Shown in pieces: positions 22,435 to 33,454 of a stretch of 64,000 nt of DNA. The position numbers and the translations under genes are program-made. The stretch covers positions 14,084,071-14,148,070 of the forward strand of contig OZ024892.1 in NCBI GenBank assembly GCA_964017195.1, read 5' to 3'. Position 1 is the stretch's first letter. Every line of letters starts with the position of its first letter. The notes under the pieces are model-generated. The model was not told where the DNA came from and searched no databases. It worked only from the letters and a program-made list of their open reading frames with translations. This DNA comes from Siderastrea radians (lineage: Eukaryota > Cnidaria > Anthozoa > Scleractinia > Rhizangiidae).

Positions 22435-24183
22435 TTATAAGCCAGTGGTCAGGGCGTTTAGTGTGTACAAGTCATGTACAGTATGTGTTGTACTTTGGGT
22501 TTGGGTAACCATTTTGTGAAGGTTTTTGGCCCTGGTAATAAGTTTAGCACGAGATAGTCTGCTGAGGTTAACACGGGAGTCATGAGCTGGTTTGGACTGT
22601 GTACTGTCAGGAGGAGGTTGTTTTTGCAAACGCATGTTAGACCTTAGAAAGACCTGGCATTCATGACAGCTTACTTTTGATTCATTAGCTAGAATGTGAG
22701 AACACCTGGTGCTTCTTATTTTTCCATCAACAATTGACCTTTGAGAGTCAACTTGGTATAAGGAGAGGTGTTCTTTTCTTTCAGCAGCGTTAATAATTGT
22801 TGGATCATTTATTCCAGGACAAACACTAAGTCTTCAGTTGTTTTGAGTACCATTTGTTGTGCAGTTTTAAGAATGTTTGGATGAAAGATGAACTGCAGAA
22901 GTTCCCCATAATCCACTTTGTGCCCCATGATGTGCACTGTAATATGACAAATGTTCTGTGTTGCAGTTGCCAGGTGTAAGGGAAGGAAAAAGGTTATTTC
23001 TTTCTAGTTAGGTATTTGAACACCATTCGTTACATTTGGCTCAGTAAGAACAACCTTGAGACTGTTATCGGTTGTTTTCAAATTTGAAAATGTGATGACA
23101 AGGAGAACAGATTGAAAGGTTGTGTATGCATTTGATTGCAAGGGCTCTGAGAGATTTTCTCCAGAAGCATAGCATCCCCCAGTTTTGTTGGCTGTGAGCC
23201 TTTGGTCTTTCAGAAGTTGTAGAGACCCTTTTGTAAAAATCCCTGCTTTTTATTTTGAAATCATGGGCAACTCAAATTTAGCTTCTGGTTCATCAGAAAT
23301 TTGAGTGGAAGTGAAGCTTCTTGTGTGTGGCTTGGCTTGGATGGCAGGGTTAGACCAAAGTGATGGATTGGAACATTTTTGTGTCTCTTCAAACATAGCT
23401 TGAGCTTTCATGTACTCATCCTGTGTTTCGACAGTTCTCAAAAAGAATGGCTGATGTGACACACATATGTAACTTACTTTAGATTCATCATTTGAATCTT
23501 TAGCTTGATAAAGGTCATTGTGAAAATCAGTTTTATTTCCAGTTTGCTCATCTAGAAAGTTGCATGCTACCGCAAACAGATTGTTGAGTACATTTATCTT
23601 GTGTTTATTGCAGGAAAATGTCACTGGAATGACAGACTTCATTTCTGCACTGTGAACATTACACAATGCATGGATTGACCTTTAGAATACCACGCTGGGC
23701 ATCACTTCCAGATTTTGATGAACTTTTACCCTTTGCAGGCTTGTGCCCTCTGGATGTTAAACTGGCATAGTGTTTATAACACACCCTTTGATTCTTAACA
23801 TTTTTCATATCATCAGTTAGGTCTTGACGGCTTCACTTAACTTCATACCTGCCAATTAGGCTGTCAAATTTGCAAGTGCCTGTATCATTTCTGCACCCCT
23901 TAAGTAAAGTTAAACGCTTATTCATAATTACAGCCCCGGATATTTCTTTTAATGACACAAAGTCATGTAAAGGTTTTCCACTGGTTGATAGCCTGTATAA
24001 ATCACTTGTTATGTTAAATTTGGAATTCACTTGTGATCTCAAGTTGAAGACAGTTGCATATGGTGCGAAGGTAAAAGAGTGTGATTTTCCTGTGATATCT
24101 ATAACTAAAATACATTGTAGATGTAACAAACCTTTTTGACCTGAACACCATACTGAAGAAAATGCCAGGGTGGTGGAGTTCAA
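22435..24183 (-). pseudogene. Decayed gene with an N-terminal ubiquitin-like domain
   Basis: The first block, about 24163-23848, follows a polypyrimidine-AG acceptor and ends at a donor (GGCAG then GTATGA). It encodes a beta-grasp-like segment of about 75 residues with the ubiquitin pattern (LVIDITGKSHSF, helix, LYRLSTSGKPLHD, SGAVIMNKRLTLL) but ends LKGC instead of a Gly-Gly. Coding-like blocks continue at 23790-23660, 23666-23250, 23250-23015, 23015-22820 and 22830-22435. They are separated by in-frame stops and at least one frame change. A Cys motif (SCHECQVF) and a basic C-terminus are visible. The function is unknown, and a transposon-borne gene is likely from context. Confidence 0.5.
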
Positions 24184-24979
24184 CCATTTTTATACAAGGA
24201 TAACTTAACAACGTACCAAGGGAAAGGTACAAAACAGGGAACAACAAAAGGTCTCTAGGATGAGTGGAGCTAGCATAAAAGCTTTCACCAACTGTTGTTA
24301 CAAAAACCAAATATGAAACTGCCAGAAATTGACAGGGTAGAGCAGATATGGTCAGAATGAGAGAAGTGGCTGCTAAGTAAAAGGGAACAGAATGGCCCAC
24401 TACCAGAGTTTGATTTGTTGCAAGATTTGAAAAGACGCTGTAGTGCAGTAAAAGACATGTAACCATAACATGTAGTAAAAAGAAAAACTTTTGATGCTAG
24501 ATTCCAAAAATATTGCACAAGAGAGAATTTGGATAGTGACTTGAAATGTAAACAAGTCTTATAAAGAGGTTCAGGCAGATATAAATTAACAGAATTTAAT
24601 ATTAACAACAGCAGGAAAGAAGATAATCTCCAATGAATAATTTTGTGTTTGGCTATACTTTACAATGTGCTTTGAACAAGTTCTGCACATGATTTCCCAG
24701 TTCATGAGGACAATGGTTGTAAGTACAGCACAAACAAAAGTATGGTTGAATAAAATCAATTTGACAGGAGAGTGGGATAAAATTGCGTTGTTTTAAACTG
24801 TTGCATAACATCAGTAACAGTGCCCCCTGAAGCACACCCAAATTTGAATCAATTTGTCTGATGAACACTTGCCCGACTCCACTGGCAGGGCATTTTTTAA
24901 TTGGAATTTGGCATGAACATGAAGTGATGTAAAGGCTATGAGGCAGCCTTGCAATGTTTGGAAAGGTTTTGAAACAGTA

Positions 24980-25083
24980 GCCTGCAAGCAAGCTCTCTCG
25001 GGGGTGGGGGCGCAATAAAGGGAAAGCTCTTTCCATCTTTCCCTCTATTGCGCCCCCACCCTCAAGGGAGCTTGCTCGCAGGC
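24980..25083. mobile_element. Hairpin MITE flanked by TA
   Basis: Two arms of about 47 bp are almost perfectly complementary, from GCCTGCAAGCAAGCTC to GAGCTTGCTCGCAGGC, around a loop of about 10 bases. TA occurs on both sides (24978-24979 and 25084-25085), as for Tc1/mariner-type targets. It lies inside the 4.7 kb element, so it inserted later. Confidence 0.85.
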
Positions 25084-25199
25084 TATTGAAATAGCTCCCA
25101 TTACAACATGACTGTACATACCAGATGCCACAAGATACACAAAGAAATGGCATTCATGGAGAAAACAAGCAACGTTAAATACTAAATCATACAGCAAAA

Positions 25200-26050
25200 T
25201 TGTCATTACCAAAATTAAAAGAAATACTTCTTTTTAATCAATAATTTGTTTCTTTATATTTTCTGCCAAATAATAATTGTTGACATTACAATAATATTAC
25301 ATCAATATTATGTCACTTTTCTTTTAATTATTATTATATAGAACTATCTTATTATAATAAAAACTATTTTTCTTGTTTTTTGCTTTCTTATGAAATAATT
25401 ATATTATTCAGCAAATTAAAAGCTGTGATTTTTATGTCATTTTGTTGTCACACTTGTGTGTTCAACACCAGACTTTAGAATATTATATGCACTAAATTTG
25501 ACAACCAAATACAGCTTATTTCCGAAGGCACGCTGTTTAAAAAAGAAACAATGAAACAATTTTAAAGGCCACGCAAGCGCAACACCACACGATAACAACA
25601 GCAAAACAACCGCTACAATATTTACATCGCAGGAATTTAGCTAAAATTAAGCCACACGGATCAAAATTAACGCACAATCAATATTTTAAAAAGCCAATAG
25701 ATTGCCTTAACCAGTGTAAAAAGCCCACAAATTTAAAAACAAAAAACCAAGATAATTAACACAAGGACAGTCAGACAGAAGATTGAAGACAGTCAACTAA
25801 AGTAGGTACTCACAAAAAGAAAGAAATCGATCACACCACTGTGAAATTCGGAGGGAAATCAAGAAATCAACCATAGCCCACACTCAAACGGATTGATATG
25901 GAGAACGGCTGATTCAATCCGTAAAAAAATATATCGAAGTTAAACGTGTGTGATCAGTGAATAAAACCTCCTATTCTGAAGACTATTCGTTGCGTATTTT
26001 AGAGAAGAAACGTCACTGATTTATGTTGACCTTGCTGGTCCCGCAAAAAA
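25200..26050. other. AT-rich non-coding interior of the 4.7 kb element
   Basis: Very AT-rich at 25200-25500, then ordinary non-coding DNA. On the minus strand this would be the first intron or 5' region of the decayed ubiquitin-like gene. Confidence 0.35.
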
Positions 26051-26365
26051 GATGGCGGTCCCGCCACAAAGCCCTCGACACAAATTAACAAAATTACACA
26101 ATTACGCACACAAAACACTACAACAGTTTATACAAACAGATAAAAGCAACAACAAAGCTCACACACTTACGATCAAATTAGCGAAAAATAGCGATATTAG
26201 CCTAGAGTTTTGTCTCTTCTTCACCTCTGTTGTTCTTGCTTCAATGGCGTCCTACGCTGAATCTGCACAAGCGACACGAAGCTCTTGCCCGTTGCTATGT
26301 GACGTCACACTGGCAGACGGAGTGGGACAAGAAACGTAATTGGAAAACAATAGAGACGCCCCCTC

Positions 26366-26740
26366 CCTCCTGCTAAGACGTGTTTTCCTTTATTCTGAGC
26401 GGAAATGTGACCCTTCGAAAGTAACTATTTAGATCCCAGATTTTTCTTTTAATTGGACTAATATCAGCTCTTTCTTAACATTCTGACTTATCCAGAAGTC
26501 AAATTAACATGCCATAACGCTGAAAAACAGCGTTGATGATGCTCTTTGTTGTAGTTTCAAGTAGCTTTCTTTGTAGTGGCCAATAAGTGGTTCAAAAGAT
26601 GACTCTTTGTTGGCCATTTTGATAGTAAGCAAAAAGGCCAACGTACCGTCCACCTGGAGAGATGCTGCCGAAATGCTGTTTTGTTTTCCTGATAAGAGAC
26701 ACCTCTCTCTTCACCGGCATTTGAATGTGGTAGAATAAGA
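26366..26740. other. Gene-free stretch
   Basis: No ORF, repeat or RNA feature supportable. Confidence 0.4.
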
Positions 26741-26746
26741 ACTGTT

Positions 26747-27460
26747 TTGGCCACGTCATTTATCCTACCAAATTTATGGGTACCATTCCCTAGCTACAAT
26801 GATGACAGATATCCCAAGATCACATCCATCCGAAAACTGGATGATGATTTCTCATCATTTTCCTCACATTCAAACTTTATTCGGGCTTCATCCCAGACTT
26901 TCTTGGGAAAAAAAGAGGGACAAATTCAATTAGACAACATGCACGAACATGGAAAACTACTGAGGCCTCTTGCAGTACCCATGGATGAAGATACATCCCG
27001 CAAAGTATAACAGCTGATTACAGTACTTCACAATGAACACCACATTAACGAAATGACTGAAAAATGGCTTTGCCAAACAACAAACCCGCCTCGAATTCCA
27101 GTATTTTATACCCTTACGAAAATCCACAAACCGACTTAATTGGGAGACCTCGGGAGTTTCGGGTCCAACAGAGAAGTTATCAGCATTTGTTGCCATACTA
27201 CCCCAGCCTTTAGCACAACAACAGAAGTCGTATCTCAAAGACTGATACAGTCAACTGACTCCGTTAATTTCATTGACAGGACTAAAGTTCCAGAGAGGGC
27301 AATACTTGAATCTCTGGACGTAACGAGGTTGTATACTAATATTCCAGAAGAGAGGGAATACATACAGTATGCAAGGCATACGACACTTTCTATATTAAAA
27401 GACACACCTCCTATCCCTAAACGTTTACTTGACAAGCGTTCAGGCTAATGTTACAGGAGA
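26747..27460 (+). pseudogene. Penelope-like reverse transcriptase remnant
   Basis: Consecutive plus-strand frames carry the Penelope-type RT signature: RIPVFYTLTKIHKPT (palm-entry motif), a decayed segment with frame changes, then ESLDVTRLYTNIPEE (the motif holding the first catalytic Asp), and PIPKRLL. A stop near 27008 and at least two frameshifts between 27135 and 27290 inactivate it. The second catalytic motif and the GIY-YIG endonuclease are absent, so it is 3'-truncated after about 27450. A separate GIY-YIG relic lies at 55.7 kb. Confidence 0.75.
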
Positions 27461-27769
27461 ACTCATTCCAGTTTTGTGTCAAATAGATAGTTAATAAAGT
27501 TAACTTCATGTTCCAACAGCTATTCTGGCATTCTTGATTTAGAGTGCACTGAAATCATTGTTCTTCAAATCACAACACCAGCCGTGATCTTGAAGTTCAG
27601 AAAACATGTATCAAGATTGGTACCCTCAGGTGCTATAAATGTAACGAAAAGGCAATCTGAGGGGGACAGATTATTGTGCTATGAATCCATCTTATCCAAG
27701 TCCAAGATGCTAAAATCTTTTAACAGTCTGCTGATAAAGTTCAAAGTCAACCCAGGAAACATCTTGCCA

Positions 27770-27930
27770 GAATTTTTTTCCAGCCGACTGTACGTGCGTG
27801 AATTTTTTTTGGACGATAGTCTTGTGCAGGAACTTTTTTCTTACCCATATGCACTTGCAGGATATTTTTTTCAAAATCACCCAACCCCCCCCCCCCCCCA
27901 CCTCAGAAGTTAAATGGTTGGCCCCTAATT
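27770..27930 (-). mobile_element. G-rich MITE end, inverse of the one at 9.2 kb
   Basis: Read on the minus strand it gives GGGGCCAACCATTTAA, a poly-G tract and TTGGGTGATTT, as at 9168-9230. It also carries several poly-T-separated TGCAGGA/TGCAGGAA motifs. It abuts the Penelope remnant region. Confidence 0.5.
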
Positions 27931-28810
27931 GAAGTCTGTCAGCTTTATTTGTAACACCCCTGCATCATTTTACGTCTCCTGTGGAGAATTTTTTTTTGTG
28001 GTCTAAGTTTGTTATGAAACATGTCAAACATAGCAGTCTTAATTTTATCTCTTGGATTTTAATGTGGACAAAAAAGGCAATAAAAAGGGTACCGTTTGAT
28101 CATGGTGAATAACATGGAATGGTTTGAAGGATTTGCGCATGACTCCTAGTGCTATCAAATGTCAGAATGTGTTATCAGTTTTATCATGGTTTTATGGCCG
28201 GTCCTCTCGCAAATTTACAAACCATTTCGTGTGCACTCGTGTCTTAATAATATGGTAACAACATACAGCACATCCAAGAATTGTACTTACCTGCTCGATG
28301 AGCGCCTTGCGCTGCGATCATACCTTTTGGGTGACCAGGAACGTGATCTGGAATGTTGATAGTTCATGAAATTAAATTTGGCCAAAAATAGTGTAGATTT
28401 TAACAAGCACAAAGACTGGAAATCAAAATTAACATCACTTTACCGTCTTAGTGAGCGATCGTCCTTCTTCTTCTTTGTTTTCCCCATGGAAAATGTACGA
28501 AATTTATCCGATCTGTACGCATACACCCGGCTCTATAAACAACTCTGAGTCGAAAGGTCAACGTCCAGCAATGGGCCAACCTGAACATATGAGATATTAT
28601 ATGACATGACTAAGCGTCATGCAGCGTGAGTGAGACAATATATAAAATCCCGGAAAGTTATTAACGAATGCGTGACTAGCCAGTACTGTCCGGTCATCAA
28701 TCAATCAGTGAGATCAAATGCCATTCTGTATGAAATGAAACATGAAATCTCAAAATATCAATAACGCTTTAAAAATCCCTGAAAAAGCCTAGAAAGCGCG
28801 TTTCGTGAGG
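27931..28810. other. Gene-free stretch
   Basis: Short ORFs only, with no protein-like composition, splice context or repeats recognised. Confidence 0.4.
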
Positions 28811-28814
28811 ACGG

Positions 28815-28935
28815 CTTGATCCTTGATTCCATGAAAAACACTGCTGATCCCGATCCCATTGGTTGTGATCCCAGATCCCGGCGCTGTGATCCCTGATCCC
28901 ACCCCTATTCAGGCCTTTGATCCCTGATCCCATAT
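28815..28935 (-). repeat. Irregular TGATCCC repeat cluster
   Basis: Eight or more (T)GATCCC/GATCCCTGATCCC motifs occur in about 120 bp at irregular spacing. Confidence 0.7.
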
Positions 28936-28974
28936 ACCTCGTTACGACCCTGGCATATGATCGGCACGATCCCT

Positions 28975-29185
28975 GCATTTGCGGCGATCGCTGAAAAAAG
29001 TCCAGCGATTGTTGCGACAATATGGACAACATTTCAGCGACCGTTGCGACAACGATCACTGAGATAGACGTCAGTTCTATCTCAGCGATCGTAGCGACCC
29101 ATCTGCGATTGTTGTGATCATATGGAAACCACTCTTTCGAACTCTTCAGCGATCGTGGCGATCGCAGCGATCCTTGCGATGTTAA
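28975..29185. repeat. GCGATCGC-rich segment with a 10-bp stem hairpin
   Basis: Many AGCGATCG/GCGATTGTTGCGAC motifs in both orientations. At 29059-29085 CTGAGATAGA and TCTATCTCAG form a perfect 10-bp stem with a 7-base loop. The segment leads straight into the cysteine-rich exon. A shorter related version precedes the duplicate at 44.67 kb. Confidence 0.7.
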
Positions 29186-29195
29186 ATTTACCAGA

Positions 29196-29438
29196 GTGCA
29201 CTGCGTCCAATACCCATTACAAGATGGGACAAACATTGTGGCATACTTTATGGAAGAAGAGCAGCAGTACGACTGCTTATACGACAGGTTTTCAGGAGAT
29301 TACAAGAATAAATACATGAACGTCAATTGCTGGACAGCAAATGGCGAAAAGTTCGACATGTCTGCATGCCAAAACTGTGGCGATAAGAAGTTTAAACACA
29401 GGGGCGCATTGTGTGCTCGACCTATGTTAAAATGTTAA
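29196..29438 (+). CDS. Cysteine-rich terminal exon, unknown protein
   Basis: A candidate acceptor (TTTACCAG near 29194) precedes an open frame of 80 codons ending in TAA. The product has eight cysteines, including CQNCGDKKF and a C-terminal LCARPMLKC. There is no ATG near the start (the frame begins with GTG), so it would be the last exon of a spliced gene. The upstream exons were not found. The closely related copy at about 44700-44930 is interrupted by stops. A secreted or extracellular domain is plausible from the cysteines, but the family is not recognised. The C-terminus differs from the duplicate after KKFK, where the 7 kb insertion lies. Confidence 0.4.
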   Translation: MHCVQYPLQDGTNIVAYFMEEEQQYDCLYDRFSGDYKNKYMNVNCWTANGEKFDMSACQNCGDKKFKHRGALCARPMLKC

Positions 29439-31744
29439 GTCTTGCTCCAACTTATTTGCCATTTTGAAGACATGCTCTGAGGTAAAAACAAGACACGCGA
29501 TCATTCTCGTAAATAGCTTCTCATAGACATCGCTACTAATTGCTAGGAACATATCCCCTTGAACTTAAGTATACTTAGTGCATATTGCTGCAACTGTTGC
29601 ATGTACGCTCATCTCAACTCAAGTGCTGGTCATGTGAGCACTGATGGAAAGTAACTGTTTTGAAAACGGCTTTATCTTTTACTCCGGCAGCAATACCCTT
29701 AGAATGCAAGACAAAATCCTGCTATAAACCCAGTCGGACTAAAATCGAAATATAGAACAATCATCGAACTCGTAGGCCAAAAGCCAAAAAGTCAAACTGA
29801 CACTCGAACAGAACAACTGCATAAAAATGACAAATTAAATCTCAAACCGAACCCCCTTAAGGTCAACTAATAATTGTCCACATATTACTGACTGATATAA
29901 TTCGAGGTCACAACAAGACGTGAAAAAAAACAAGCGTATTTGCCCCCACAGGGTTTCTGGCCCAGAGGTCAGAAACCCGAGGAGGCACCCTTAGTAGCCC
30001 CGCTTGTATATTTTTATGGAATTGAAGAAAAAATAAAAATAAATAAAAATGTTGGTATGGTAGGTGAAATCATCTCGATTTGAACAGACTAGGTGCGCTT
30101 AGTCGCATCGGGTAATTTTTCATCAGGGCTGCAAGGTGTTATGGGTAACTTTCGCAACGACGAGATCTCTTTGCTTCGCTCTTTTATCTTTCGTTTGTAT
30201 AATCTTCGCATCTTCGCAGCTCCAATCTTAGGGAATTTACAAAGGTGAGTATCGTTCAGTACATTGATTTCTTTGAATACAAAGGTCATTCAACAGTACC
30301 AGATGGAATTGTTCGGTACAGAACTTGATTTGTGAGACACGAATCAGCAACGGGGTCGACAGACTCGATTAAAAAATCTGCTAGATGCAAATAGATAATG
30401 AAGTCAAGTCAAAAACATAAAAATAACCAGCCAAAAGGATAAGCGTCTTTTCAGCAAATTAAACTTCATTGTAACCCAGATCCATTATTTATCTGAAAAA
30501 CTAAGTTTTGTTCCATTCTGTCTTATTCAAGGATGAACGATCAGTATAAACAGTCCAGCTCCTCTACGTCCAACACAGACAATGAAAACAAATAAGAAGC
30601 TTACTTCCAAGAGGATCACCAAAGAACTCGTTTCTAACTGAGAGAATCACCAAAACATTGACCCGATTTTCACACACTAACTCTTCTGTTATTGTTCTTG
30701 TTCATTACAATTATTACCCGTTAAAAATGTTTTATTAATTCGAAAAGCATTACCAGTTGATTCCATTTCCAAACACTTTTGATTTTGTTCCTGTTAATTA
30801 TAATTATTACCAATTGAAAATGTTTTGTTAATTCCACGAGCGTCACCAATCGGTTAGATTTCTAAGCAGGTGCAAGCCACCATGTTAAATTTGACTGTTT
30901 AATGTCACAGTTATGCTCTTTGTTTATTACAAGACACAACAATCTCATCATACATTCTCGTTGTAAAATAGAGAGTATCAATCATTGGTGCAACCCAAAG
31001 CTAGTACTGTTTTGTCTGGAAAACTTTTTGTGTTGTTCCAGAGCATATCCATGCTCCCCCAACAGAGTATTTATTTCTTTGAGCAACCCTCTGAAAATTC
31101 CAGTTTAGCTTCGCCTTTAGGCCTTTTAAACCCCCCTCCACAGAATTGCCAATGACCCTCCACTGGGTGAGTATGGATATTTTCTGGAACCAGACATTAT
31201 TATTTTCTAACAGCAGCTTTACAACAACTGTGCATGTCTATGCCACCCATGGTATACTTGAGGATAAAGATTACACTGGATACTACAGATTTCCATATCA
31301 TGTCCTTGCAATACATAAACAAAAAATAAACTATTTCTTACTCAGACAGGCAACATAGCTTTGGTTGTTTGATGGTTTCTTCAACCTCCGCAGCCAACTA
31401 GCAACCTCGTACCTGCCAAAATTACCCAATACCACCTAAAAAAACTCTTCTGTTGTTGCCCACTCGTTTTATTACATTTAATAGTAACCTCTAAGCTACA
31501 TCACAAAATCTCCTTCAAAATAGTCAGAAATATTTCAATAAACGAAAACTAATATCATCAAAAGGCGGGGCAGATATAGGGAGTACTATTACTAGTAGAT
31601 AATAATTTGAGGAGAAGACAGCCTCAGACACTCCTGGTTGCTAGCACAGACTTGTTTACAAACTTGAGGACTGAAAGAGGGCAAAGGTTATTGACTCCTA
31701 TTTTCTTGAAAAGTTTGAATCTTATTAGAAATTCGATGAGGCTC
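29439..31744. other. Mostly non-coding, with a foldback and one candidate exon
   Basis: At 29939-30022 a small foldback carries nested arms (ACAAGCG/CGCTTGT outside and GGGTTTCTG/CAGAAACCC inside). At 30141-30244 (+) an ATG-led open segment of 34 codons (MGNFRNDEISLLRSF) ends exactly at a good donor, AAAG then GTGAGT. It could be a first coding exon, but no second exon was identified. The remainder is AT-rich without supportable genes. Confidence 0.3.
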
Positions 31745-31869
31745 TGTAGTGTTTGTAGCCGAAATACAACGACACGAAGTCAGCATATCACAGTACAACC
31801 GCCATGTTTTAATCAACAACCCGTTTTACATGTGGTTCCCGGATGTAGGCTAGTTCCCAGTACACCACA
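31745..31869 (-). repeat. Gypsy 3' LTR (125 bp)
   Basis: Differs from the other LTR by about four substitutions and one 1-base indel, roughly 4 percent. The element is therefore old enough to have diverged. At 125 bp it is at the short end for LTRs. Confidence 0.95.
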
Positions 31870-31888
31870 ATCTCTCTTTTTCTCCACA
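31870..31888 (-). promoter_or_regulatory. Gypsy polypurine tract
   Basis: Directly inside the 3' LTR the minus strand reads GGAGAAAAAGAGAGAT, the expected plus-strand DNA priming site. Confidence 0.75.
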
Positions 31889-32292
31889 GAAATGAAAACT
31901 GAACAGCTTAAGTCCTAGAAATCTACAAACTCGACAAATAGACTAAACTGTGTAACCATAAACTTAAACGAAGGTCCAAATGTGAACATGCTCATAAATG
32001 TTCAGTCTAAACAAAACCAAATGTAAACAGCGTTCATGACTTTAAACGAGTTCCTTCGTGGAAGCAAATTCTGAAATGTTTAGTAAAGTACATAATCAGC
32101 CAAAGCCTTTGGAGGCTGGCTAACTCATCCTGAATGACGTGGAGTACCTGCAACTACCACTCCTGTAGGTGTAGTTTCTTGAGTGGACGGGTCAGTCAAT
32201 TCAGGACGGGGAGCTGGTTCCGGAGTATCACCTCCTGACTCTGTACTGAATTCTGCATCCGTCGCAGGTTCCGTCACAACACGTTTGACATG

Positions 32293-33454
32293 CTACAAAT
32301 TCCTCTTGTACTCGGCTCCTTGGGGTGACCTCGGGACGACCTGGTCCCTATAACGGGCGGCCACTTCATAAGGTTGACTCTCATACGAGGGAGACAACTT
32401 GTTCTCTCTCTTTCTCTCAAGCAATACAGCATCTCCCACAGCGATGGGTCTATCTTTGGCGTGATATCTCGTGTCAGCATAGTGTTTTGCCTGCTGCTTC
32501 TTCTCAGAGTCCCGATCCCTCACTTGTTGCAAAGCCACATCCACCTGACTCTCTTCACTTCCTGTAAACTCTGGTAGCTTGGTAGTTAGTTTCCTCTTGA
32601 AAAACAGTTCCGCTGGGCTAACACCGGTTGTGGTGTGACTAGTCGATCGGTAGGCCAGTAGAAACTTGTTGAGCTCCAGCCGCCAATCTTTCCCTTCTGC
32701 TTGGGAGACTCGCATGGCTTTGAGAAGTGAGCAGTTTTGGCGCTCAACCTCTCCATTGGCTCTGGGCCACAAGGGTGTGTTGCAGTGATGCACAATACCC
32801 ATTTCCTCCAAATATTTCTCCATCTCCGACGACACCAGATTGGAACCATTATCAGTTCTTAAACCAGCTGGCACGCCATACCTTGCAAAATGGCTGTCTA
32901 AGCATTTGATGACTGCAGCACTTGTAGTAGAGCGAAGCACGTCTACTTCCATCCATCTTGAGAAATAATCGACCACCACACGTAGGTGCTCTCCAGTAGG
33001 TAAGGGCCCAAGCAAATCAACTGCAATCTCTTGCCAGGCTCTCTCAGGCAATCTCTGTGGGCTTAATGAGCGGAGGTGGGACATGCTTTGATACCATCTG
33101 GCAGCCAAGACATTCTCTGCACTTCTTCTCTGCTTCTTTATCGATTTCTGGCCACCATACTTTTGACCTTAAACGTTCCTTGGTCTTCACGATTCCCTGA
33201 TGTCCCTGATGGGCTAAATCTAACACCCTTTTCCTCAATTTTCGGGGAACCACGATTCTCGTTCCTCGTAGCACGACCTGACCAATACAAGCTAATTCAT
33301 AGGATACCAGTTCATAGGCTTTTGGGGCCTTGCTCCAATGCCCTGTTTCCAATCCCTTACGCACCACCTCCAGTTCTTCATCTTGAAATGAGACTTCTTC
33401 AATCTCTTTAAACCGTAGGGCCACTGGTACTGCTTGTAGAGTCACTTCGCGCAC
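32293..33454 (-). pseudogene. Gypsy integrase, split by a frame change
   Basis: An N-terminal part in one frame (33454-33044) carries the HHCC zinc-binding pattern: His in LAHQGHQGI and CREC...C further on. The catalytic core follows in another frame (33108-32293). It shows Asp in VDLLGPLP, Asp in LRTDNGSN and Glu in the GEVERQN segment, as expected for a DDE integrase, then a C-terminal domain with VGDAVLLERKR. The two parts overlap by about 65 bp around 33080, so one frameshift inactivates the gene. It would insert the cDNA into the host genome. Confidence 0.88.

Larger units (their letters stand above)
21653..26365. mobile_element. 4.7 kb inverted-repeat-bounded element with opposed genes
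   Basis: The two edges carry GAGGGGGCGTCTC (21653-21665; reverse complement 26353-26365). Internal to these is a matched CTGCCAGTRTGACGTCAC segment (about 21693-21710, and inverted near 26298-26315). Each TGACGTCA (CRE-type) site sits upstream of a transcription unit reading inward. Inside are a short plus-strand ORF and a decayed minus-strand gene with a ubiquitin-like part. A DNA transposon is the simplest reading, but no target duplication or catalytic domain was recognised. Confidence 0.5.

Noticed and set aside
27584..27913. 109-codon ORF at 27.6-27.9 kb
   Set aside because: It runs through poly-T and poly-C MITE sequence; its second half is repeat DNA.
28815..29185. Possible CRISPR-like array from regular GATC motifs
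   Set aside because: Spacing is irregular, there is no fixed repeat-spacer structure, and the genome is eukaryotic.
32325..32577. Plus-strand ORFs within the Gypsy element
   Set aside because: They are reverse-strand shadows of the integrase coding region.
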